Made by a program: the position numbers and the translations under genes
In this document: in pieces, positions 9,621 through 17,817 of the stretch
How positions within the stretch are numbered: the stretch's first letter is position 1
Layout: each line of letters opens with the position of its first letter
Source of the DNA: Njordibacter sp028825405
GTDB lineage: Bacteria > Pseudomonadota > Gammaproteobacteria > Pseudomonadales > Balneatricaceae
Direction of reading: 5' to 3'
NCBI RefSeq assembly: GCF_047730065.1
Contig: NZ_CP159829.1
Coordinates: forward strand, 1,798,001-1,862,000
Length of the DNA: 64,000 nucleotides
The notes under the pieces: model-generated
What the model was told of the DNA's origin: nothing
What the model saw: only the letters and a program-made list of their open reading frames with translations
Databases searched by the model: none

Positions 9621-9774
9621 AGTATTACCTTATAAAATCGAGTCTTAAAGCTTGGTCGTTGCAGCTCTAAAAGTGGCGAACCAACTCAGCGTTATTAAGT
9701 TAAGAGCACTGGCGAAAACAGGTCGCTCTAATTAATTTTTATTTATTGCAACCACATACGAAAACATAAATTGA

Positions 9775-9788
9775 TGCAACCGATTGCA
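9775..9788. promoter_or_regulatory. LacI-family-type operator O1
   Basis: TGCAACCGATTGCA is an inverted repeat with a central CG, the form typical of LacI/GalR-family operators. It lies just downstream of the inferred minus-strand promoter of the M24 operon. The same half-sites recur in O2 at 9969. Confidence 0.6.
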
Positions 9789-9968
9789 TGCATATTGCAA
9801 CATAATATATTTTTTTAGTCAACCTATTTAATCACTTACTAACGTAGCAAGCATGAGTTAACCACAGTGGTAAAAGAGGGTTGTAGGTAATTGACTATTT
9901 TGAGGTGAGTTAGCTATACTTATCACATGTTTTTTAAACTAGATCTTGACTTAATATTGCTTTCATGA

Positions 9969-9982
9969 TGCAATCGTTTGCA
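9969..9982. promoter_or_regulatory. LacI-family-type operator O2
   Basis: TGCAATCGTTTGCA matches O1 in both half-sites and in the central CG. Its centre is 194 bases from that of O1. It lies between the inferred SDR promoter and the SDR start, so a bound repressor could block the SDR transcript or loop to O1. The cognate regulator is not in the adjacent genes; the LacI-family gene at 54.6-55.6 kb has a different operator. Confidence 0.6.
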
Positions 9983-10053
9983 CAGAAGCTATGTATGCTT
10001 ATTAGAACTAACTGAGCTTTAAATTATAAATCTAAACTTAAAGGAAATGACTT

Positions 10054-10857
10054 ATGGATACTAACCGCCTAACAGGCAAACATGTGATGATCACGGGCGC
10101 TGCTCGAGGCATGGGTGCAGCCATAGCAGAGCACTATGCTGCACAAGGTGCGAAAATCTGCGTAGCAGACGTTAATCTTGCTGGGTGCCAAGAAGTAGTG
10201 GCCCGTATTAAAGCCAGCGGTGGACAGGCCATTGCAGCCAAAGTCGATGTCACTAAACGCGATCAGGTCAAAGCCGCCGTAGAAGCTACTGCCGAAGCCT
10301 TTGGCTCGATTAACATTATGCTAAATAATGCTGGTGTCAATACACCTCTTATGTTCTTAGATATTACAGAAGAGAACTGGCACCAAATAATGGACATTAA
10401 CGCTCTGGGCACACTCATAGGCATGCAGGAAGCAGCCAAACAAATGATTAAGCAAGGCAAACAAAGTGAGCCCTACAAAATCATCAATGTAGGCTCTATT
10501 CTTTCGCGTCAAGCGTTTGACGATGTGGTGCCCTATGCCTGCAGTAAGCATGCTGTCTTAGCCATGATTAATGGAGGTGCTAAGGCATTAGCGGCGGAAA
10601 ATATCACCGTAAACGGTTATGGCCCAGGTGTGGTAAGAACTGAACTATGGGAGCAGTTAGACAAAGACTTAGTTGCTATAGGAAAGTTTGAAAAGGAAGG
10701 CCAATCGATGGATCAACTGGCAGAAGATATGATCTTAATGAAACGCTATTCCTATCCTGAAGATGTGGTGGGCACCGCAAGCTTCCTTGCTAGTGGCGAA
10801 TCTGATTATATGACTGGCCAATTAATTATGATTGATGGCGGCATGATTATGCAGTAA
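10054..10857 (+). CDS. SDR-family NAD(P)-dependent oxidoreductase
   Basis: A classical short-chain dehydrogenase of 267 residues. The cofactor motif TGAARGMG lies at 14-21, NNAG at 91-94, catalytic S148 and the YACSK motif with Y161 and K165, and the C-terminal TGQLIMIDGG. It interconverts an alcohol and a ketone; substrate unknown. AAAGGAAA lies about 7 bases before the ATG. It is transcribed divergently from the M24-ALDH-E1-E2-E3 operon and shares the same pair of LacI-type operators, so it very probably belongs to that pathway, for instance oxidising a hydroxy acid to the oxo acid. It ends 194 bases from the convergent blh gene. Confidence 0.9.
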   Translation: MDTNRLTGKHVMITGAARGMGAAIAEHYAAQGAKICVADVNLAGCQEVVARIKASGGQAIAAKVDVTKRDQVKAAVEATAEAFGSINIMLNNAGVNTPLMFLDITEENWHQIMDINALGTLIGMQEAAKQMIKQGKQSEPYKIINVGSILSRQAFDDVVPYACSKHAVLAMINGGAKALAAENITVNGYGPGVVRTELWEQLDKDLVAIGKFEKEGQSMDQLAEDMILMKRYSYPEDVVGTASFLASGESDYMTGQLIMIDGGMIMQ

Positions 10858-11051
10858 GCAATATTGGGGTGAACTATTACAGCTCACAAACTGAACTAGC
10901 TCATCCCAATTATTTGCGCGCACTTGACTCAATAAAATCGCTCTTTGCTAGAACCAATTTAAACCCAAAAAAACACTCGTTATCAAACTTTGTCCGCTTT
11001 AACGAAGCCTAGCCAATGTAGGTCCTAAACTTCACTACTGATGGCTTTTCC

Positions 11052-11876
11052 TCAACCGTGAGATTTTTTCAACTTATCAGCTAGATCAACAAGCAACATA
11101 TGGGGTACCGTGAGCGCTGCGAGTCCGATAAAGGTGATTTGTATTAACACCGTCGTGAGCGCCCCCTCAGACATTAGAACAAAGACCAACGCACTCGCCC
11201 ATGCTAAAAGAGTATAGACCACGGTTTCAATGAAACTGCGCTGGCGCTCCTCTTCTTCTTTGAGACTGCGCCATATGCGTAACATATGACTACGACTGTG
11301 CCATAAACAAAAATAGGCAGCAAAACTGATGAGGGGCGACAGCCACCACACTAGTAGTAATAATATACCCAAGTTGAGCAGTGGTTGGCGCCATACAGGG
11401 TATATAAGAGCGTAAATACAGTAGGCAGACAAACACAGGAGCCAGGGTAGAAAGAGCATACCGATGCTATTAATGAGCATAGCCGCTCCTATGTCACCCA
11501 CCAATAAAGTAAACAGGGGTTGCACCGCAATGGCTTGAAAATTGGGAATCGCAATACACACCAAACCACCGTGCGTGATTAGTGGAAGCCATCGCATGAA
11601 GGATTTTTCTGCACTAGATGACTCAGTGAGAGCGATATCACTCGCACCAAAGTGCAATGCCGAAATAATAAGGAAAACAGACAAACTAAGTATGGGCCAC
11701 TGCCACCAAATCCAAGCTACCAGACCAGCAAGTAATACATAGCTAAGATTAAACCCCATCCATGCTAGAGCACCCTTGGGCCAGCCAATGCGGCGCGCTA
11801 CTGCCCCATCAAGACCGCCGTGCGGCACTCCAACAAGCAATACTGCACCAATAGCAGCTAGATCAAAGCTAGTCAT
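11052..11876 (-). CDS. blh: Brp/Blh-type beta-carotene 15,15'-dioxygenase
   Basis: A 274-residue, multi-pass membrane protein of the Brp/Blh family, which cleaves beta-carotene centrally to two retinal molecules. Histidines thought to bind the iron are visible in VGVPHGGLDG (N-terminus), SALHFGASD, ITHGG and LWHSRSHML, each within or beside a membrane segment. It is the last gene of the crt cluster and overlaps crtY by 8 bases. Retinal produced here would become the chromophore of the rhodopsin encoded five genes upstream. Length is normal. Family membership is clear from the histidine pattern together with the operon. Confidence 0.93.
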   Translation of the reverse strand: MTSFDLAAIGAVLLVGVPHGGLDGAVARRIGWPKGALAWMGFNLSYVLLAGLVAWIWWQWPILSLSVFLIISALHFGASDIALTESSSAEKSFMRWLPLITHGGLVCIAIPNFQAIAVQPLFTLLVGDIGAAMLINSIGMLFLPWLLCLSAYCIYALIYPVWRQPLLNLGILLLLVWWLSPLISFAAYFCLWHSRSHMLRIWRSLKEEEERQRSFIETVVYTLLAWASALVFVLMSEGALTTVLIQITFIGLAALTVPHMLLVDLADKLKKSHG

Positions 11877-12990
11877 GAGCCAATAACTGCTGCAACGCTG
11901 ATTTGATAAACGGCCATTTAGGCATCGCTAATATCACTCGAACCCACTCAACTAAGCCGGCCCTACCCAACATAAAGCGCGAAAATTGCTCTGCATTAAG
12001 GGCTTTAGCAGTGGCCATAAACAAACTCACTCCATGATCAGTTTGGTCGTTGAGGGCTCGGTTAAAAACGTTATCTAAAAAAATCAAGACCTTAGAAAAT
12101 GGTTTGGTCGGGGTGCGGCTGCCAGCGGCAATAGATGCAGCAAGCATAGTCATCTGTGCTTGAATGGTACTAAAGGCATATCCAGAGGATAAACGCACTG
12201 CTCCACCAGCCGCACCAATGTTATTAACATCAGGATTTTGAGGCTGTACCTTGGCCATAGGAATAACGCCATATTCTTCACTCAACTGGGACTCCACCTC
12301 AAGCCCATGCTCAGAAAGCCATCGCTTTATGGCACTACGGTACCAGTCTTTATCTTCAAGCTGGTTTGATATCATGGTCGATTCAATCAATAAGTGTCGA
12401 TCTGAATAAGGCAACACATAGATAAAGTGTAGCCCACGTGACTGGTCCACCCGAAAGTCCATTAGGGTCGCTATATGAGGGTTTTCTATGGGCGATGTAA
12501 GCTTAATCTCCCAGCCTATAAAATGCTGGCACAAAGTTTGAGGTTCTGACTTAGGTGGCCGGCTATCATATATAGTCTTGGCGTTGTAGCTTTGTCCATT
12601 AGCACTAAATCGTCCACCACCACCTTCACCAAGCAGATTCTCCACCGGGGCCCTAACCATCATTTCTGGACTTTTAAGTAAAGTTTCACAATGCTGTAGG
12701 TATTTTGCGGAGCTAAGACTAGCGTAATGATATTCATGGCTGTGATGAATGATTTCACCCGCATAATCAATTAAGCGCCATTGATTCCAGCTACCACGGA
12801 TGGCTGGGGCCAGCTCTTTTAATTGTGGTGCTTGCGCCCAGAGGGCCCAACTGCAATCGCGCTCAATAGGAGTTTTGGGTTCAAATATCGTTGCCGACAC
12901 ACCTTCTAGCTTAGTCGCAAGTGTCATTCCAGCATTGCCACCACCCACAATAGCAATGTCTAGCTGAATAGTTTCATCTGGGCTGGACAC
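11869..12990 (-). CDS. crtY: Lycopene beta-cyclase
   Basis: This 373-residue flavin-dependent cyclase converts lycopene to beta-carotene. The N-terminal dinucleotide-binding motif AIVGGGNAGM is at about residue 12-21, and the CrtY-type segments GGAVRLSSGYAFS and RPPKSEP follow. The start is GTG, overlapping the end of crtB by 17 bases, with AGGG upstream. Gene order and tight overlaps show one transcript with crtB and blh. Length is normal for the CrtY family (about 370-390). Product beta-carotene is the substrate of the next gene, blh. Confidence 0.93.
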   Translation of the reverse strand: MSSPDETIQLDIAIVGGGNAGMTLATKLEGVSATIFEPKTPIERDCSWALWAQAPQLKELAPAIRGSWNQWRLIDYAGEIIHHSHEYHYASLSSAKYLQHCETLLKSPEMMVRAPVENLLGEGGGGRFSANGQSYNAKTIYDSRPPKSEPQTLCQHFIGWEIKLTSPIENPHIATLMDFRVDQSRGLHFIYVLPYSDRHLLIESTMISNQLEDKDWYRSAIKRWLSEHGLEVESQLSEEYGVIPMAKVQPQNPDVNNIGAAGGAVRLSSGYAFSTIQAQMTMLAASIAAGSRTPTKPFSKVLIFLDNVFNRALNDQTDHGVSLFMATAKALNAEQFSRFMLGRAGLVEWVRVILAMPKWPFIKSALQQLLAHD

Positions 12991-13894
12991 CGGCTAATCC
13001 CTGTAAATGTTGATGTAATTGGGCTTGGTGTGGAGGTACTTTTTTAGGCCATAGATCACCCATACTGCGAAGGCTAAGCCATACTTTTTCAGAACTTGTG
13101 ACCATAACCCTTGCCCGCCACCATACCATTTTGCGACGTTTAAGTACCCGACCAATTTGGCGATACACCCGCAAAGCAATGGCTATGGATAATCTTGAGC
13201 GAAAAGGTAATAGACGAATGCCAAGCTGAGCACTGGCATAGTAATGTTCTGACAGATCCAGCAGCCGACTGATGGCCTGTGCCACCTGCTGCTGACAATC
13301 AACATCAGCAGCAGCGATTTGTTCTGGAGTGGCATTGGTCCAACTTGCCGGCAGGTAGCGCCGGTTCATTTTGGCATCTTCAAGCACATCACGGGAAATA
13401 TTAGTAAGCTGCATAGCGATGCCTAAATCGATAGCGAAGCTATCTGCCCGCGGTTCATCGCAGTTCAGTACCCTACACATCATCAACCCAACTGTGCCTG
13501 CGACCGCATGGCAGTAGCTTAACAATTCAGCCTCATCAGCGACAGCAGTGGGCGTTTGGTCGCTAAGCATGCCATCTAACAGCTCAGTCGCTGCACTCAA
13601 AGGAATATTATAAGCACTGGCTAATTCCATAAAGGCTTCAATTTCAGGCCCAGCGGAAATTACATTGCCTCCTAGACGGTGGCGAATGTCTTTCAGTGAT
13701 TCCTGCCGGTCGGGTAGGTCTCCATCGGCTAAGTCATCCACATATCGACAAAACAAATACAACTGTGCGGCCCGCTCAGCTAATTCAGCCCCAAGAAACT
13801 TACTCGCCCAGTAAAAAGATTTTCCATGACGGGCCAACACCTGTTGCGATTGGGAATGACTTGAGCTAACACGGTTAGGCTGCAAAGATGTCAT
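12974..13894 (-). CDS. crtB: Phytoene synthase
   Basis: About 306 residues of the squalene/phytoene synthase family, joining two GGPP molecules to phytoene. Both aspartate-rich prenyl diphosphate/Mg sites are present: RYVDDLADG near residue 54 and NISRDVLEDA near residue 170, with the following RRYLP. It begins 3 bases after the crtI stop, with AGGTGG upstream; the ATG at 13894 is preferred over a TTG one codon earlier. It overlaps crtY by 17 bases. Nothing unusual in the active sites. Confidence 0.95.
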   Translation of the reverse strand: MTSLQPNRVSSSHSQSQQVLARHGKSFYWASKFLGAELAERAAQLYLFCRYVDDLADGDLPDRQESLKDIRHRLGGNVISAGPEIEAFMELASAYNIPLSAATELLDGMLSDQTPTAVADEAELLSYCHAVAGTVGLMMCRVLNCDEPRADSFAIDLGIAMQLTNISRDVLEDAKMNRRYLPASWTNATPEQIAAADVDCQQQVAQAISRLLDLSEHYYASAQLGIRLLPFRSRLSIAIALRVYRQIGRVLKRRKMVWWRARVMVTSSEKVWLSLRSMGDLWPKKVPPHQAQLHQHLQGLAGVQPR

Positions 13895-13897
13895 CAA

Positions 13898-15403
13898 TTA
13901 GCCACCTGACCCTGACCCTACCTCAACCCCAGTGAGCAATTCCTCAACCACTTTAGCGGAGCTAACCACACCTGGTAATCCAGCCCCTGGATGGGTGCCA
14001 GCACCCACGAAGTAGAGATTTTCAAGCGCCTTGTCACGGTTATGAAAGCGAAACCAAGCTGATTGCGTGAGCCGTGGCTCGATAGAAAAACCAGCACCAT
14101 GCATGGAGCGATAATCTTTCGCGAAGTCCTCTGGAGTCATCCAAAAGACTTCCTCAATCACAGAACTCAGTTCTGGTAATATTGTTTCCTCTAAAGCACT
14201 TACAATGCGATCTCGGAGCACTTCCCCTTCAGTCTCCCAATTCACATTACCTTGTAAGTTAGGAACTGGACAGAGCACGTAGAATGACTCACATCCAGGC
14301 GGTGCAAAGCTCTTATCTGTCGCCGTAGGGCGATGCACATAGAGAGAGAAATCTTCGCTCATGTGTTTGGCATCAAAAATTTCTGCAAGCAGTTCTTTAA
14401 ATCGAGGTCCCATCCAAATACTATGATGGGCAACGTCTGGATATAGCTTTTTAGTACCAAAATAAAGCACATATAGACCCATGCTATAGTGTTTTTTTAT
14501 GCTGGGCAGTGGTGATTTTTTCTTTGGTAATAAATGTTGATAACAGGTTTCAGGATCTCCACCAAACACAATAATATCAGCGTCAACTTGCTCACCACTA
14601 TTAAGACGGACGCCAGTAGCCCGATTATGTTCTACCATAATTTCATCTACATCAGCATTAAGCTGGATAGTGATGCCGTGGCGGTCCATCAGTGCCGCCA
14701 ACTCTTCTACCAGTTTACCCGTGCCACCCATGCAGAAAAACACTCCCCAACGTCGTTCAAGATAATGAATAAGCGTGTAAATGGCGGTTGTTTTAAAGGG
14801 ATTGCCGCCCACTAATAAGGGGTGTATCGAAAAAGCTTGTCGAATTAGTGGGTGTTTGAGATGGCTATTAACCATTTGCGAAACTGTTTTATAGCATTTG
14901 AGAATGAGCAAGGCCGGCACCTGTTTGACCATATCCCATAGGCGGGTGAACGGCCGATGAACCAACTGCTTAAAGCCAACATCATAGACTTTCTTAGACT
15001 TTTCGAGCAGCTTTAGATAGCCATCAGCATCGTCTGGGTTAAAGCGCCTAATCTCTGTTAGCGTATCTTCAACGCTAGCACGATAATCAAACTGACTACC
15101 ATCAGCAAAATGAAATCGGTAAAAAGGGTCTAACGGCACAAAGTCCAGATGATCACTCAATTTCTCATCAAACAGTTCGAACAACTCATCAAACAAGAAG
15201 GGTGCAGTAATTACTGTAGGGCCTGCATCGTGTCGATAGCCGCCCCGTTCAAACACCTGTGCTCGGCCACCAAGACTGCCTAAGCGTTCCATTAATGTTA
15301 CTTCATATCCCAAAGCCCTTAACCTTAACGCAGTTGCTATACCAGCAAAACCTGCCCCAATAACCACCACCGTTTTACCGGCTCCAAATGTTTTTGATGT
15401 CAA
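13898..15403 (-). CDS. crtI: Phytoene desaturase (CrtI type)
   Basis: 501 residues. CrtI uses FAD to desaturate phytoene to lycopene at the membrane. The N-terminal FAD motif VVVIGAGFAGIATALRLRA starts at about residue 11, followed by GGRAQVFE, and the C-terminal family signature FVGAGTHPGAGLPGV is intact near residue 460. The start is a TTG that overlaps the crtE stop as TTGA, so translation is coupled. Length and both signatures are normal. It supplies lycopene to CrtY in the same operon. Confidence 0.95.
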   Translation of the reverse strand: MTSKTFGAGKTVVVIGAGFAGIATALRLRALGYEVTLMERLGSLGGRAQVFERGGYRHDAGPTVITAPFLFDELFELFDEKLSDHLDFVPLDPFYRFHFADGSQFDYRASVEDTLTEIRRFNPDDADGYLKLLEKSKKVYDVGFKQLVHRPFTRLWDMVKQVPALLILKCYKTVSQMVNSHLKHPLIRQAFSIHPLLVGGNPFKTTAIYTLIHYLERRWGVFFCMGGTGKLVEELAALMDRHGITIQLNADVDEIMVEHNRATGVRLNSGEQVDADIIVFGGDPETCYQHLLPKKKSPLPSIKKHYSMGLYVLYFGTKKLYPDVAHHSIWMGPRFKELLAEIFDAKHMSEDFSLYVHRPTATDKSFAPPGCESFYVLCPVPNLQGNVNWETEGEVLRDRIVSALEETILPELSSVIEEVFWMTPEDFAKDYRSMHGAGFSIEPRLTQSAWFRFHNRDKALENLYFVGAGTHPGAGLPGVVSSAKVVEELLTGVEVGSGSGG

Positions 15404-16362
15404 GCGATCTGCCCTTGGAGTGTTGTTTCTGTTTTCTGCTGCACAGCAGCAACTAAGCTCTGAGCCACAGTGTGTAATTGAGGAGGTAACGAACTCACTA
15501 GCTGCTCAGCTTCCAAAAGCCAACCATCGACCAAAACATTGGCTTCAAGAATCACCTCATTGGAGGCAATGCGGCGCTGCCAATGGGTAAGTTGATTAAC
15601 ATCGTCAGAGTGATACCACCGTAAAAAGTCTTCTCGACCAACGCCTTTTTTAGCAAACAAACTAATCACTAAATTAGGTTTGCGACCATCAAGGTCACTC
15701 GACCGATGGCTTGATGGGATAATGTCGTCTATGTCATTGCGGCCTTGATAGGCCATTCCACATAAGCCAATGAGTTGCTCAAGACCCAATATTTCTGGGC
15801 CCATACCCGCAGCTATGGCTGCACCTTTGATTGGAGCAACCAACAGTGGAGCAGTCTTGCTTTTAGCGATGCGCTGCCATTCGGCTATTTCAGCACATTG
15901 ACGCTGGGTGATATCAGATATCTGACCACTGCAGGTTTCCTGCATTGCCTGAGCTAATAAGGCGACTAAAACACCACTATATTGGGTATTTCTAGCACCC
16001 AACTCAAAGGCTTTGGCAACCATCCAGTCACCCAAGCATAGGGCCATATCTGATCCAAAGTGTTGGTGAATACTCTCTTGGCCGCGCCTATGAATGCTGG
16101 CGTCACTGATATCGTCGTGAATAAGGGAAGCATTGTGCAATAGCTCGCATGCAGCTGCCCAGTGTAAATTATCTAAAGTGTCTAATCCTAGGGCAAAACC
16201 ACTGGATAAAGCGAGTTGAGCTCTAAACGATTTTCCTGGATTTTTAAAGTGATACTCAGCAGCGGCTGCTAAGCTACTTAAAGGATGTGGCATTTCACGC
16301 TTATATAGACCGTCTAGCTCTATTAGCAAATTCTTTTGATGAGTAAAGTGTATTGGGGACAT
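15400..16362 (-). CDS. crtE: Geranylgeranyl diphosphate synthase
   Basis: A trans-prenyltransferase of about 320 residues that makes GGPP for carotenoids. The first aspartate-rich motif is LIHDDISDAS, followed by RRG; the second is GRNDIDDI, a DDxxD variant with N in the first place. I use the ATG at 16362 because AAGGG is 8 bases upstream; a TTG six codons earlier lacks such a site. It is the first crt gene, about 100 bases after the proteorhodopsin gene with a terminator-like hairpin between. No idi gene accompanies the cluster. Confidence 0.9.
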   Translation of the reverse strand: MSPIHFTHQKNLLIELDGLYKREMPHPLSSLAAAAEYHFKNPGKSFRAQLALSSGFALGLDTLDNLHWAAACELLHNASLIHDDISDASIHRRGQESIHQHFGSDMALCLGDWMVAKAFELGARNTQYSGVLVALLAQAMQETCSGQISDITQRQCAEIAEWQRIAKSKTAPLLVAPIKGAAIAAGMGPEILGLEQLIGLCGMAYQGRNDIDDIIPSSHRSSDLDGRKPNLVISLFAKKGVGREDFLRWYHSDDVNQLTHWQRRIASNEVILEANVLVDGWLLEAEQLVSSLPPQLHTVAQSLVAAVQQKTETTLQGQIA

Positions 16363-16410
16363 TAAGCGTACCCTTATCAAGTAAAGCTCTTTAAATGCTT
16401 AATTTTATTC

Positions 16411-16443
16411 CGAAAAAAGAGAAGAGCCAGCGAGACTGGCCCC
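16411..16443 (-). terminator. Terminator-like hairpin between proteorhodopsin and crtE
   Basis: Read on the minus strand, GCCAG and CTGGC flank a 5-base loop (16426-16440), the stem can be extended by G-U and G-C pairs, and a T-rich run with six consecutive T follows. This looks like a Rho-independent terminator just after the rhodopsin stop codon. Partial read-through would give much more pump mRNA than carotenoid mRNA. Confidence 0.65.
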
Positions 16444-16466
16444 TCCTATCATTCAAACAGATTTAA

Positions 16467-17165
16467 TTATGCTTTAGAATCTGAATCTGCTACTGCAGCA
16501 GCCCAGATAATCACACCAAACGCGATCTTGTTGATAAAGTCGGCTAGGTTATACACAATATTCAGCGTTGCTGCATCAGCACCACCTGCCATGTAACCAA
16601 AGAAGTATCCGATAGGGTAGATAGACCAACCAATCGTTACACAGATAAGCATCCACTTATAGGCCTTTTGAACATTGGCATTTGAAAGCCCAGCATTGAT
16701 TTGGCTAGCTTCACCTTTGAAGATCTCCCAAACGATGAATGCCCAACCTGCCATTGCTAAGACGAACGCTATATTCACATCCATCATACCTGTCTCACCA
16801 GCGAAGCCGAAGCCCAACATAGCGATAGAACCAAGTAGTAACTTCCAGAATACGCGAACAGGCACTTTTGTTACAGCGCCAAGCACCAAATAAAATTCAA
16901 CCATTAATAGTGGCACAGTTAATAGCCAGTCAATATAGCGCAATTCTGTTGGAGATGTTCCCGTAGCAACCCATACGTCACGCATATAGAAATAGTGAAC
17001 TGCAGCGATCAACGTAACCAAGCCTGATACCGTCAAGGATGTCTTCCACTTTCCATCTACACGATCACGCTCTATAAAGAAGAACGCTGTAGCCGCGACA
17101 AGCGCCATGGAAATTAACCAAAAAGACATGCCAACCGGATCGGCGGACGTTAAGTTATAAGTCAT
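16467..17165 (-). CDS. Proteorhodopsin, green-absorbing proton pump type
   Basis: A 232-residue seven-helix retinal protein that pumps protons outward in light. Residues equivalent to the reference proteorhodopsin, with an offset of 18, are all present: H57 (H75, counter-ion partner), D79 in RYIDW (D97, proton acceptor), E90 in MVEFYL (E108, proton donor) and K213 in FINKIAFG (K231, Schiff base). The spectral-tuning position is L87 (L105), which predicts green absorption. AGGGG lies 6 bases before the ATG. No N-terminal signal peptide is encoded, unlike the reference protein. It lies upstream of crtE-I-B-Y-blh on the same strand, which makes the chromophore. Confidence 0.97.
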   Translation of the reverse strand: MTYNLTSADPVGMSFWLISMALVAATAFFFIERDRVDGKWKTSLTVSGLVTLIAAVHYFYMRDVWVATGTSPTELRYIDWLLTVPLLMVEFYLVLGAVTKVPVRVFWKLLLGSIAMLGFGFAGETGMMDVNIAFVLAMAGWAFIVWEIFKGEASQINAGLSNANVQKAYKWMLICVTIGWSIYPIGYFFGYMAGGADAATLNIVYNLADFINKIAFGVIIWAAAVADSDSKA

Positions 17166-17817
17166 TTGTAACCCCTAATTTTAAATACCTTATTTTCAGT
17201 GTTAGGACGTTAATTTCCTGATCAACATACGAAACACCACTTTTACAGCTAGTCCAGTATCTAGTGTGATAGAAACTGGCCAATGTAATCTATCCTTTTT
17301 TCAACAGCGGTGCAAATTAGTGGTATTTAATAATACGTTCATTCAACATCTACTTTTCGAAAGGCTAATAGTTCTCATAAAATCTTAAAGTTCCAAACGA
17401 GGTTTTGAAAAAAAGTATAAAAGTTCTGTTTACCTACAATTTAACTATTAACTTTTTCCCTATTTTTTTAATAAAGATGCAGCCACAAAGTTGCCATCAG
17501 CCATTCTAGTGGTGGGAAAAACAAGCAAGTCGAGGGTTTGAGGAGAATGGCATTACGCCTAGCTTTGACTATTTTCTCTAAAAAACATTTAGACTCAAGC
17601 TTTTACCTAAAAAGAAACAGTCACTAAAAAGCGCAAAAGATAAACTTGTGTCACAAAAACTTAAATATCTGAAATAATTTATGCATTATTTTATAAATAT
17701 CTATGCAATAGATCAGATTTTTATGTGAGGTTTCACTGATTGAAGGTACATTTTTAAGTTTTTATTTACGTTTGCATACAATTTATTTACAAAAAATTTA
17801 CGTCGAATAGTTCAAAT
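17166..17817. other. Long AT-rich intergenic region upstream of proteorhodopsin
   Basis: 652 bases between the end of the PfkB kinase and the rhodopsin start. It must hold the rhodopsin promoter. On the minus strand, TTGGCC followed after 16 bases by GATACT lies about 110 bases before the start codon and is a weak candidate. I see no gene, RNA or strong hairpin in the rest. Confidence 0.4.

Larger units (their letters stand above)
9621..10053. promoter_or_regulatory. Divergent promoter region of the M24 operon and the SDR gene
   Basis: 433 bases with no gene. Toward the SDR gene I see a good sigma70 promoter: TTGACT at 9891-9896, an 18-base spacer and TATACT at 9915-9920. Toward the M24 operon a TTGACT on the minus strand lies at 9822-9817 with AT-rich sequence after it. 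Two copies of the palindrome TGCAAnCGnTTGCA lie at 9775-9788 and 9969-9982 (listed separately). Promoter calls are by eye. Confidence 0.55.

Noticed and set aside
10864..10911. ATTGGGGTGA and TCATCCCAAT inverted repeat between SDR and blh
   Set aside because: Loop of 28 bases and no T-run on either strand; not convincing as a bidirectional terminator.
17547..17627. 26-codon open frame with GAGGAG directly before its ATG, upstream of proteorhodopsin
   Set aside because: Ribosome site is too close to the ATG, the frame is very short and there is no recognisable product.
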